NCBI GenBank assembly: GCA_036005125.1
Contig: DASYQV010000324.1
Span: 1 to 24,103 of the forward strand
Length of the DNA: 24,103 nucleotides
Reading direction: 5' to 3'
From: DASYQV01 sp036005125
GTDB taxonomy: Bacteria; Acidobacteriota; Vicinamibacteria; Vicinamibacterales; UBA2999
Shown: one piece after another, positions 7,176 to 18,067 of the stretch
Layout of the letters: the number at the start of each line of letters is the position of its first letter
Numbering within the stretch: position 1 is the first letter of the stretch
Made by a program: the position numbers and the translations under genes
The notes under the pieces: generated by a model
Told to the model about the DNA's origin: nothing
Seen by the model: only the letters and a program-made list of their open reading frames with translations
Databases searched by the model: none

Positions 7176-8366
7176 ATGCCGATCGTGACCTTGCGCGACC
7201 TTTATATCGCCGAACTTCAGGATCTCTACGACGCCGAACAGCAACTCCTGCAGGAGTTGCCGGCGATGGCGGCCAAAGCCACCTCATCCGGACTGCGTCG
7301 CGCGTTCGAGCATCATCTCGAGCAGACGCACGCGCAGATTCAACGGCTCGACCTGATCTTCCGGCAGCTCGACATCCATCAGGGCGAGCCGTGCGAGGCG
7401 ATCCGCGGGCTCATCGCCGAGGCGCGCCGCATCACGCATCAGTGCGAAAGGGGAGAGGTGCTCGATGCGGCCTTGATCGGCGCGGTGCAGCGCGTCGAAC
7501 ACTACGAGATCGCCGGCTATGGTTGTGCGCGTACCTACGCACGGACGCTCGGCGACGTGGAGAGCGAGAAGCTCCTGGACCAGACGCTCCAGGAAGAAGG
7601 CGACGCCGATCACCGATTGAGCCGCCTTGCCGAGCGCGAGATCAACCGCGCGGCCGGCGAGGACGCCGTCGTCGACGAGGTGCTTCGGCGCTCACGCCTG
7701 CGTTACGTCGAAGCCAGTGAACTGCCGGAGTTCAGGTACCACGAGTTCCGCATCATCAATCGTTCCGGTGAGGATCTCGGCAGCGTCGACGGCTTCACCA
7801 TCGAAAATCGCTCAGGCCGGCCCGTCTACGTCGTTGTGGATTCGGGCGGCTGGTTCGTGGGCCGGCGCTATCTCGTGCCGATCGGCATGCTGGATGCGGA
7901 TCCGCGGATGCGCGCGTTCCGCACGGATCTCGATCGCGACACGATTCATCTGTATCCGGAGTTCAACGCCGCGGCATTCCTGGCGATGTCGGACGAGGAG
8001 GTGCGCCGCTACGAGCATCGATTGCTGCGCATCATCGCTCCGGAAGGTTTCCGCACGGGCGAATGGCGCGAACGCGCCTACGACGAGTTGCCCCAGTATC
8101 GGCCGCCCACCTGGCTGATGACGGGGGTCTGGATGACGGAGGCCAGCGGATTCGCGGCAGTACCGCCGCGCGCGGAACCGGATTTCGGACAACCGCGCGT
8201 CCGTGAGGAGTACCCCGAGAACGAGCTTATTGCGGCGCGAGGCGAGCCTGATGGACCCCGTGAAGCGGAAGCGCCTCAGGTGCCCGATAGCGGCGAGGTC
8301 CGGGCGCGCGATACCGAACAGCCGAAGAGCCGTGACCCGCGTCTGGAACGGTATCGCGAACGATAA
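7176..8366 (+). CDS. YciF/DUF892 ferritin-like protein fused to a PRC-barrel-like domain
   Basis: Residues 1-165 of this 396-aa protein match the YciF (DUF892) family: LYDAEQQLLQELP, then EHHLEQTH (45-52), EHYEIAGYG (108-116) and EEGDADH (140-146). These provide the Glu/His ligands of a four-helix diiron bundle. Residues 188-250 form a PRC-barrel-like fold (GEDLGSVDGF, VYVVVDSGGWF, RRYLVPIG). Residues 300-396 are charged and low in complexity. YciF proteins are stress-induced; PRC barrels often mediate RNA or protein contacts. The start is ATG 7176, preceded by a strong GGAGGGGG site, not an upstream in-frame ATG at 7107. The frame is intact and the gene stands alone. Confidence 0.88.
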   Translation: MPIVTLRDLYIAELQDLYDAEQQLLQELPAMAAKATSSGLRRAFEHHLEQTHAQIQRLDLIFRQLDIHQGEPCEAIRGLIAEARRITHQCERGEVLDAALIGAVQRVEHYEIAGYGCARTYARTLGDVESEKLLDQTLQEEGDADHRLSRLAEREINRAAGEDAVVDEVLRRSRLRYVEASELPEFRYHEFRIINRSGEDLGSVDGFTIENRSGRPVYVVVDSGGWFVGRRYLVPIGMLDADPRMRAFRTDLDRDTIHLYPEFNAAAFLAMSDEEVRRYEHRLLRIIAPEGFRTGEWRERAYDELPQYRPPTWLMTGVWMTEASGFAAVPPRAEPDFGQPRVREEYPENELIAARGEPDGPREAEAPQVPDSGEVRARDTEQPKSRDPRLERYRER

Positions 8367-8376
8367 GGCCGCTCAT

Positions 8377-8441
8377 CATTCACGATTCATGATTCTTGAT
8401 TAAGGGGAACTGATGAAATCAAGAATCATGAATCATGAATG
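8377..8441. repeat. Long AT-rich hairpin after the YciF-PRC gene
   Basis: Arms 8377-8401 and 8417-8441 are 25 bases each and complementary except for one position, which allows G-U pairing. The loop is 15 bases. Each arm contains the overlapping words ATTCATGATTC. Composition is far more AT-rich than the neighbours. It sits between convergent genes and may stop transcription or be a dispersed palindromic element; there is no long T run. Confidence 0.8.
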
Positions 8442-8447
8442 CTTGTG

Positions 8448-8648
8448 CTATTCCTCTCGGCTCATGCCTTCATCTGTGCGGCGGCGCGACCGGTCCCAGT
8501 CGCCACGACTCTGATCGCGGTTGGGGTTTCGGTAATGCGCTTCCGCGTGATCCTGGACGATTTCTTTCGCGATCTCGTCGAGGACCTCGCGCCGCACCTG
8601 CTGATCTTTCTTGATCTCCTTGCTCTCACCTCGTCTGCTATCAGCCAT
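8448..8648 (-). CDS. Small highly charged hypothetical protein
   Basis: This 66-aa frame begins at ATG 8648. An AGAGAGG Shine-Dalgarno ends six bases upstream and is part of a GAGAGA/TCTCTC inverted repeat that could mask it. The product is almost all polar: a Lys/Glu/Asp-rich helix (REVLDEIAKEIVQDHAEAH) followed by an Arg/Asp/Ser-rich tail. There is no cysteine, signal or membrane segment. I do not recognise the family. The ribosome site and the helix-like composition favour a real gene over the competing frames. Confidence 0.55.
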   Translation of the reverse strand: MADSRRGESKEIKKDQQVRREVLDEIAKEIVQDHAEAHYRNPNRDQSRGDWDRSRRRTDEGMSREE

Positions 8649-8740
8649 GAGAGACCTCTCTCTTTTGGGGAACCGCAGCCAACGTGGTCCAAGGAGTGTG
8701 CCACGTCGCTGACGAACGAGTCGCGCCCCAAGCTCGGCTT

Positions 8741-8923
8741 TTACGATTTCCCTCGACCGGATTTCATGCGGCGTTCTTCGTCCTGTCGACGCTTCTCAGC
8801 GCGAATCGTCCGGACGAGCACGACGTTGACGAGGATGAGGATGAGCAGCAGAACGGCGAGATACAAGAGGAGCGCGAACACGTCGCGCGAGTATATCCAC
8901 AGCAATGCGCACACAGGCCGCAT
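8741..8923 (-). CDS. Small single-pass membrane protein, hypothetical
   Basis: A 60-aa frame from ATG 8923 has one strong membrane segment (DVFALLLYLAVLLLILILVNV) and a basic cytoplasmic tail (RTIRAEKRRQDEERRMKSGRGKS), which predicts N-out/C-in topology. Its start lies inside the GCCGCATCT hairpin of the dispersed repeat at 8917-8964 and no Shine-Dalgarno is visible, so the start is uncertain. The composition is characteristic of a real membrane peptide. Family unknown. About 92 bases separate it from the next small gene and could be co-transcribed. Confidence 0.5.
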   Translation of the reverse strand: MRPVCALLWIYSRDVFALLLYLAVLLLILILVNVVLVRTIRAEKRRQDEERRMKSGRGKS

Positions 8924-8964
8924 CTTTAGATGCGGCGCCGGGTCCGAAGACCCGGCCTACGTAC
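8917..8964. repeat. Double-hairpin dispersed repeat (copy 1)
   Basis: Hairpin one is GCCGCATCT-tt-AGATGCGGC (8917-8936). Hairpin two is GCCGGGTC-cgaa-GACCCGGC (8937-8956). A CTACGTAC tail follows. The second hairpin and tail match the GGGTCTAAAGACCC / CACGTAC element near 16249-16316. On the minus strand the CTAC supplies the TAG stop of the YfiT-like gene. Confidence 0.8.
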
Positions 8965-9487
8965 ATTGCAGGTTCCTGATCTGCGCCAGATGATGGCGGG
9001 AATGCCACGCGGAGAACTGCAGGTGCAGATCGACCGTCATCAGGCCGCGCTGCGAATGCCGCAGCGTGCGATCGAATTGCTCGTCGTTCAGCGAGCGCCA
9101 CACTACGTCCCAGCGTTCGTGGACCGCGTCGAGCAGTCGCAGCGAGACTTCCACCGGCAGCCGCGAGTCGGGCAGTTCTGCCCAGTGATTCTGGGCAAAG
9201 GCCGGGACGGCAGGCTCGGCGTCGGTCAGCGCCAGCTTGAGACGGATGTAGTTGTGCAGGTTGGCATCCGCCACATGGTGCACCGTCTGACGAACGGACC
9301 ATCCTCCGGGACGATAGGGGGTGTCGATGCGCGCGACGCCCACACTGTCAAGGACCTCGCGCATCGAACGAGGGTAATCGGCAAGCTCATTGATGAGCTC
9401 GACCCGTCGCCGGGCACTGGTGGCGGTCTCCGGCGCGAAGGGACCGACAGGGTATCGCAATGCGTCGATAGTCATGATGATCGGCAT
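8957..9487 (-). CDS. YfiT/DinB-like metal-dependent putative hydrolase or S-transferase
   Basis: This 176-aa four-helix protein matches the YfiT (bacillithiol-transferase-like) branch of the DinB superfamily. It has LRYPVGPF at the N-terminus, GGWSVRQTVHHVADANLHNY, FAQNHWAELPDSRLPVEVSL and AWHSRHHLAQI at the end. His71, His162 and His166 are the expected three metal ligands. The thiol or other substrate in this organism is unknown. ATG 9487 and ATG 9475 are both possible starts; neither has a Shine-Dalgarno. The stop TAG lies in the dispersed repeat, and the last residues (RNLQCT) run up to it. It is divergent from the O-methyltransferase; ATGAA/TTCAT arms (9537-9551) sit between them. Confidence 0.86.
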   Translation of the reverse strand: MPIIMTIDALRYPVGPFAPETATSARRRVELINELADYPRSMREVLDSVGVARIDTPYRPGGWSVRQTVHHVADANLHNYIRLKLALTDAEPAVPAFAQNHWAELPDSRLPVEVSLRLLDAVHERWDVVWRSLNDEQFDRTLRHSQRGLMTVDLHLQFSAWHSRHHLAQIRNLQCT

Positions 9488-9587
9488 GGTACGCGCGGCT
9501 GCGGACGAAATGCCAGCGAGCGCTGCTCACAGCTTTATGAACGCCATTCATGGGTGCGCGGCGTAACCACGGTATGCTGTCGATCGA

Positions 9588-10172
9588 ATGTCACACTCTG
9601 TGAGCCGGCCGCCCTCATCGACGCTCGACGCCCGGGTTGAAGCGTTCCTCGAACGTCACCGTGACAGCTGGCACGACCTGAACGTGCCGGAGGTGGACGG
9701 CCGCACGCTTCACGATCTCATCGTGAAGCACGGCTACAGGCGTGCCCTCGAGATCGGTACATCGACGGGCCATTCTGGCGTCTGGATCGCGTGGGCGCTG
9801 AGCAGGACCGGCGGACGGCTCGTCACACTCGAAAACGACCCGGGACGACGTGAGACGGCGCTGGCCAATTTTCAGGAGGCGGGCGTGGCCGAGTACATCG
9901 ACGCGCGGCTTGGCGACGCGCATCTGCTGGCGGCATCACTCCCGGGTCCGTTCGATTTCGTGTTCTCGGACGCCGACAAGGAGTGGTATGCGAACTACCT
10001 CCACGCCGTCTGGCCGAAGCTCATCGTCGGCGGCTGCTTCACCGCGCACAACGTCTCGATGGGACAGCCGGGGATGGCGGAGTTCCTTGCCGCGCTCGAA
10101 CAGGTCCGCGACGCAGAGACGACGATCGACACGTCGAGCGAGGCCGGACTGTCGATCTCGTTCAAGCGCTAG
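9588..10172 (+). CDS. O-methyltransferase family protein (class I SAM, COG4122-like)
   Basis: The 194-aa product has the catechol-O-methyltransferase-type layout: ALEIGTSTGHSGVWIA (SAM loop, about residues 53-68), LVTLENDP (acidic strand), then FDFVFSDADKEWY with the metal-binding Asp, and a final SISFKR strand. These enzymes methylate small hydroxyl-containing molecules using a divalent metal; the substrate here is unknown. There is no Shine-Dalgarno; TATGCT ends nine bases before the ATG. Its TAG stop overlaps the stop of the convergent antiporter gene within the palindrome CTAG (10169-10172). Confidence 0.85.
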   Translation: MSHSVSRPPSSTLDARVEAFLERHRDSWHDLNVPEVDGRTLHDLIVKHGYRRALEIGTSTGHSGVWIAWALSRTGGRLVTLENDPGRRETALANFQEAGVAEYIDARLGDAHLLAASLPGPFDFVFSDADKEWYANYLHAVWPKLIVGGCFTAHNVSMGQPGMAEFLAALEQVRDAETTIDTSSEAGLSISFKR

Positions 10173-11851
10173 CTGAGTTCCGCGTGTACCCGCGCGCGTT
10201 CGCGGTCGATCTGCTCCGGCGTGGCGCCGAGACGCTGCAGCACCGACTCGGTGAGCGCCAGGGCCACCTCGCCCTCGCCTGAGAACACCGTGGTTGCCCC
10301 CGCCTGACGCAGGGCGTCACGCTCGCGGAGATACGCCGTACGCACCAGAATTTGAAGAGAAGGGTTGGCCTGGCGGGCCAGCCGGATGGTTTCCTCGACC
10401 GCGGTCATCCCCGCAACGGTAATGATCAGACCACGCGCCGTGGCGATGCCGGCATTTGTCAGCGTCTCCAGGTGCCGCGCGTCGCCGTACACCGCGGGGA
10501 TCCCCTCGGAGCGCAGCACGCGCACGGTATCCATGTTCAGCTCGACGATGGTTGGATCGACCTGGTTCTCTCGCAGCAACCGCGTCACCGTTCGTCCCAC
10601 CGGGCCGTAGCCGACGACGACCGCCCGGTCGAGGATCTGCGTTCGCGGTGCCGCATCAGCGACGACCTCGGGCCGCGACCGCCGGGCCGCCCACAGATCA
10701 ACGCGATCGATCACGCGATACAGGAGCGGATTGGCCGTAATGGAGACGATGGCGGCCGCGATGAGCGTGTTGGTCGCCTCTCTGGTGAGCATCCCGAGGT
10801 CGGTACCGAGGTTGGCGAGAATGAACGAGAACTCACCGATCTGTGCGAGCGCAACGGCAACGCCGAGCGCCACCCTGAGGGGATAGCCAAATAGCAGGAC
10901 GATTGCCAGCGCCACGAGCGGCTTGCCGATCATGACCACGCCCACCGTGAGCGCGACGAGCGAGGGTGCGCGGAGCAGATGGCCGGGGTCGAGCAGCATG
11001 CCGACCGACACGAAGAAGAGCACGGCAAATGCGTCACGCATCGGCAGCGCCTCGGAGGCTGCCCGGACGCTGAACTCCGATCGTCCGACCACCATCCCTG
11101 CCATGAATGCGCCGAGCGCCATCGACACGTCGAACAGCCGCGCCGACCCGACGGCTACCCCCAGCGCGATCACCAGCACGCTCAGCGTGAAGAGCTCGCG
11201 AGACCCGGTCGCGGCGACATGATTCAGCGCCCAGGGGATCACCCGTCCCCCGGCCAACATCGTGAAGGCGGCAAGCACCCCTACCTTCATGAGCGCCACG
11301 CTCACCGCGGTCAGGACGCCGCTTTCGCGTTCGGGGCCGAAGAGCGCCGGCATCAGCACGAGGATGAGCACGGTCAGCAGGTCCTCGACGACCAGCCAGC
11401 CGACGGCAATGTGGCCCGTAGGCGTGTGAAGGTCTCGATTGTCGGAGAGCACACGCACGAGGACAACCGTGCTCGCGACGGCGAGGGCCATGCCGAATAC
11501 GAGACCACCGTTCCAATCCCAGCCGAAACCGTGCGCCACGAGCGTGCCCATCACGGTGGCTACCGCGCTTTGCCCGAGCGCACCAGGGATCGCTATGCGA
11601 CGCACCGCCAGCAGCTCGTCGAGATGGAACTGAAGCCCGACGCCGAACATCAGCAGGATGACCCCGATCTCGGCCATCTGCTCGGCAAGATGCTGGTCGG
11701 CCACGAAGCCCGGCGTATACGGGCCGACGAGCACTCCCGCGAACAGGTACCCGACGATTGGCGAGAGACCAAGCCGATGTGTGACGTATCCGCCCGCTAG
11801 CGCGGCGCCCAGACCGCCGGTCAGTGTCAGGAGAAGGTCGAACGAGTGCAT
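10169..11851 (-). CDS. CPA2-family cation/proton antiporter with TrkA-N domain (Kef/YbaL-like)
   Basis: This 560-aa inner-membrane protein has about twelve hydrophobic helices (residues 1-385). It carries the family signature LSPIVGYLFAGVLVGP near the start and the conserved Asp157 in VVEDLLT, expected to carry ions. A cytoplasmic RCK/TrkA-N domain follows (from about 408) with the nucleotide loop GYGPVG (414-419) and the GDARHLETL segment. Such proteins exchange potassium or sodium for protons and are gated by nucleotide or glutathione ligands; the ion here is not determinable. No Shine-Dalgarno; TATCAT ends six bases before ATG 11851. Transcribed alone, divergent from lhr. Confidence 0.92.
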   Translation of the reverse strand: MHSFDLLLTLTGGLGAALAGGYVTHRLGLSPIVGYLFAGVLVGPYTPGFVADQHLAEQMAEIGVILLMFGVGLQFHLDELLAVRRIAIPGALGQSAVATVMGTLVAHGFGWDWNGGLVFGMALAVASTVVLVRVLSDNRDLHTPTGHIAVGWLVVEDLLTVLILVLMPALFGPERESGVLTAVSVALMKVGVLAAFTMLAGGRVIPWALNHVAATGSRELFTLSVLVIALGVAVGSARLFDVSMALGAFMAGMVVGRSEFSVRAASEALPMRDAFAVLFFVSVGMLLDPGHLLRAPSLVALTVGVVMIGKPLVALAIVLLFGYPLRVALGVAVALAQIGEFSFILANLGTDLGMLTREATNTLIAAAIVSITANPLLYRVIDRVDLWAARRSRPEVVADAAPRTQILDRAVVVGYGPVGRTVTRLLRENQVDPTIVELNMDTVRVLRSEGIPAVYGDARHLETLTNAGIATARGLIITVAGMTAVEETIRLARQANPSLQILVRTAYLRERDALRQAGATTVFSGEGEVALALTESVLQRLGATPEQIDRERARVHAELS

Positions 11852-11999
11852 GCTTCGATGATAGGGGCTTCAGGCTCCGGCGTTCGGACTCCGGGCGTGA
11901 TTCTCTTGCCTCGAACCCGCTCTCGATCTGAAATGTTGGAGCGTATCTGTAAAATCAAGCCTGAGGCCTGAAGCCCGGAGCCTGGAGCCACTGCCAACG
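11852..11999. repeat. Divergent intergenic region with partial palindromic repeat
   Basis: Between the antiporter and lhr the words GGCTTCAGGCTCCGG (11866-11880) and CCTGAAGCCCGGAGCCTGG (11967-11985) are roughly inverted copies of each other. TATCAT on the minus strand at 11858-11863 is a candidate -10 for the antiporter. TAAAAT at 11950-11955 could serve lhr but has no matching -35. Confidence 0.4.
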
Positions 12000-16207
<4,208 letters not shown>

Positions 16208-16211
<4 letters not shown>

Positions 16212-16233
16212 GTCGTAGGCGTGAGTCGTAGGC
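16208..16233. repeat. 13-bp tandem duplication over the lhr stop codon
   Basis: GTGAGTCGTAGGC occurs twice in direct succession (16208-16220 and 16221-16233). The first copy contains the lhr TGA stop (16209-16211). Confidence 0.85.
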
Positions 16234-16248
16234 GATGCGGCCCAGCGC

Positions 16249-16316
16249 CGGGTCTAAAGACCCGCTCTCGCCGGGTCTAAAGACCCGGCCCACGTACGTC
16301 CGGGTCTAAAGACCCG
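16249..16316. repeat. Triple GGGTCTAAAGACCC hairpin cluster (copy 2 of dispersed repeat)
   Basis: Three hairpins with stem CGGGTCT/AGACCCG and an AA loop lie at 16249-16264, 16270-16289 (extended to nine pairs) and 16301-16316. The middle one is followed by CCACGTACGT, as in the element at 8937-8964. They occupy the gap between the convergent lhr and ankyrin genes. Confidence 0.85.
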
Positions 16317-16324
16317 CGGTTACC

Positions 16325-17641
16325 TTACTTGACCCCCCGTGCCTTCCGGAAGAGCTCGACGATGTCGAGATGGTTCCCCATTGCGGCGTAGCTCCAGGCG
16401 CTGCGCCCCGACTTGTCGCGCGCTTCGACATCGGCCCCGCGTTTGAGGAGCATCTCCACAACCGCGGCTTCGCCCCAGCCCGCAGCTTCGATCAGCGGCG
16501 TGCGTCCCTCGGCATCGCTGACGTTGACGTTCGCGCCCTTGCCGACGAGGAATTCCACGGTGCTCCACTTTTGCATCGAGGCGGCCGCAAGCAACGGCGT
16601 GGCTCCAGACCCGTCTTGTGCCTCGAGACGCCCGCCCGACGCGAGCAGCGCCCCGACAGCGGCTGTATGGCCGGTCCTCGCAGCCGTGACGACCGCCGTG
16701 TCGACGTCCACTTTGGCCCCGGCCTTCTGGAGCAGCCGGATGACCTCCAGATTGCCGCTCGAGGCGGCATACGACAGCGCCGTCAAACCGCCGGCATCCG
16801 CCGCGTCGGGCGGGACGCGCGCGGCCAGCAGCATCTGCACGGCAGCGGCATCGCCGCTGCGCGCCGCGGCCATCAGTGCGGTGCGCCCCGCCTTGTTGGC
16901 CGCCGCCGCACTCGCCCCACCGTCGAGCAGGATGCGGACCGCGCCAGAGTGGCCGCCAAAGGCCGCAACGAGAAGCGCCGTCGACTCTTCCAGGTCGCGG
17001 GCCTCGACGGAGGCGCCGCTCGCGACAAGCAGCCTCAGGACGTCGGTGCGCCCCGCTGATGCGGCCGCCAGCAGCGCCGTCATCCCGGACTTGTCTTTCA
17101 CCTCGAGGCGCGCGCCACCCTCGATGAGCGCTCGCGCCACGTCCAGATGCCCTCCGGCAGCCGCGAGCATCAGGGGCGTTTGCGCCGTCTGGTCCGTGAC
17201 GTTGACGTTGGCGCCCTTGGCCATCAGCGCCCGAACGATCGTCGTCCGTCCGTGTAAGGCGGCCAGGGCGAGCGCCGTGGTGCCGCTGTCGTCCCGGATG
17301 TCCACTTCAATGCCAGGCACAGCGAGCAACCGTCCGACCAGCGCGTCCCGACCCATTTGTGCCGCGTGCATCAGCGGCGTCTTGCCGTCGGCATCCGTGG
17401 CGTTGACGTTTGCACGAGCGGCCAGAAGAACCTGCACGATGGGCTCGTGCCCGAGCATGGCGGCGTACTTCAAGGCCGTCGAACCGGTCGCGTCGGCGGC
17501 GTCGACGTTCGATCCGGCTCCGAGCAGGCGCTCGACCTCGGCGGCGTTGCCGCTGATTGCCGCGCGGGGAAGGACGTCAGTCTTGCCGTCTTGGGTCGAG
17601 ACGCCGGCCAGGACCACCAGCGAGATCAAATACGGGAGCAT
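16325..17641 (-). CDS. Secreted ankyrin-repeat protein
   Basis: The product (438 aa) begins with a signal-like hydrophobic stretch (MLPYLISLVVLAGVSTQ). About thirteen ankyrin repeats then run from residue 26 to the end, each with the TPLM/TALxxAA...G...VxxLLxxGA pattern and a loop ending NVNxxD or similar. One repeat (after GAKVDV) is shortened. Ankyrin repeats mediate protein binding; the partner is unknown, and location is probably periplasmic or extracellular. The frame also opens at a GTG at 17653, but GGAG within that stretch is a Shine-Dalgarno six bases before ATG 17641, so the ATG is preferred. It is divergent from the cys operon. Confidence 0.9.
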   Translation of the reverse strand: MLPYLISLVVLAGVSTQDGKTDVLPRAAISGNAAEVERLLGAGSNVDAADATGSTALKYAAMLGHEPIVQVLLAARANVNATDADGKTPLMHAAQMGRDALVGRLLAVPGIEVDIRDDSGTTALALAALHGRTTIVRALMAKGANVNVTDQTAQTPLMLAAAGGHLDVARALIEGGARLEVKDKSGMTALLAAASAGRTDVLRLLVASGASVEARDLEESTALLVAAFGGHSGAVRILLDGGASAAAANKAGRTALMAAARSGDAAAVQMLLAARVPPDAADAGGLTALSYAASSGNLEVIRLLQKAGAKVDVDTAVVTAARTGHTAAVGALLASGGRLEAQDGSGATPLLAAASMQKWSTVEFLVGKGANVNVSDAEGRTPLIEAAGWGEAAVVEMLLKRGADVEARDKSGRSAWSYAAMGNHLDIVELFRKARGVK

Positions 17642-17855
17642 TCGGTTCTCCACGGCGGCCCGTCAAAGCCGTCTACGAGGGGGTACTATGCCACGGGTGC
17701 CGGCCGCAGCAGGGCGGAGATCGTTACACTTTTCAACGCACAGAACGAGGTGGAGCGGGCAAAATACTCGCAATTTGCTGCACCTTGGCGCTCTCCGCGT
17801 GAAATCGCCCGGCGCCTCACCCTTGCTCTGTCTCGCGTCTGGGCCGAAGCTCCAA
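17642..17855. other. Spacer between the ankyrin gene and the cys leader
   Basis: About 210 bases without a credible gene on either strand. It should hold the ankyrin-gene promoter on the minus strand, but I cannot pick a convincing -35/-10 pair. The plus-strand open frame crossing it is a continuation of an antisense frame. Confidence 0.4.
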
Positions 17856-17884
17856 TTGACTTCCCCGCCCCAAGATGGTACACA
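17856..17884 (+). promoter_or_regulatory. Candidate promoter of the cys leader
   Basis: TTGACT (17856-17861) is followed after 17 bases by TACACA (17879-17884). The -35 is near consensus and the -10 is weak. A start near 17891 would put the leader ORF ATG within about six bases of the 5' end. Confidence 0.5.
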
Positions 17885-17896
17885 TTTCCGGCAGTG

Positions 17897-17980
17897 ATGT
17901 TCGTTCTTGGTCGGGCGTGCGCATGTTGTTGTTGTAGGACCCTCAGGGTCCCCGCGCTCTCGATCCGACCGTTCGCATAG
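17897..17980 (+). CDS. Poly-cysteine leader peptide of the cys operon
   Basis: A 27-codon frame encodes MFVLGRACACCCCRTLRVPA and seven more residues, then TAG (17978-17980). Five of the codons 8-13 are Cys (TGC, then TGT four times after a GCA), the composition expected of a sensor for charged Cys-tRNA. It lies directly upstream of cysDNH and ahead of a terminator. An in-frame GTG at 17894 is an alternative start. There is no strong Shine-Dalgarno; with the candidate promoter the mRNA is nearly leaderless. The peptide itself probably has no function. Poly-Cys upstream ORFs before cysteine genes are known in mycobacteria; the assignment here is by analogy. Confidence 0.72.
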   Translation: MFVLGRACACCCCRTLRVPALSIRPFA

Positions 17981-18057
17981 TCACGAACATCCAATATCCC
18001 GCTCAACCAAGCGGAAGGATCGAAAGCCCGGGCGAAAACGTCCGGGCTTTTTTTTTT
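17937..18057 (+). promoter_or_regulatory. Cysteine attenuator: pause hairpin, antiterminator and terminator
   Basis: Right after the Cys codons is a 6-bp hairpin (17937-17942 with 17946-17951). Bases 17951-17966 can pair with 18017-18032: 14 Watson-Crick pairs and two single mismatches. That helix encloses two small hairpins (17971-17988, holding the leader stop codon in its loop, and 17999-18014). It includes the 5' arm of the terminator (18023-18034), so the two folds exclude each other. A ribosome stalled at 17918-17935 leaves 17951-17966 free for the antiterminator. A ribosome reaching the stop at 17978 covers its end and lets the terminator form. Confidence 0.7.
18023..18057 (+). terminator. 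Intrinsic terminator just before cysD
   Basis: A 12-bp stem (18023-18034 with 18039-18050; one G-U pair) with an AAAA loop is followed by a ten-T tract reaching 18057. It ends ten bases before the cysD ATG. The nearest upstream gene is on the other strand, so it can only act on the cys leader transcript. Confidence 0.93.
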
Positions 18058-18067
18058 GGGCTGACGT

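Noticed and set aside
17357..17980. A long plus-strand ORF (207 aa) containing the Cys run
   Set aside because: Most of it is antisense to the ankyrin gene and has no family likeness. Only its last 27 codons, from ATG 17897, make sense as a leader peptide.
17885..18060. A SAM or other metabolite riboswitch before cysD
   Set aside because: None of the riboswitch core motifs I know is visible, and the Cys-rich ORF with competing helices explains the leader better.
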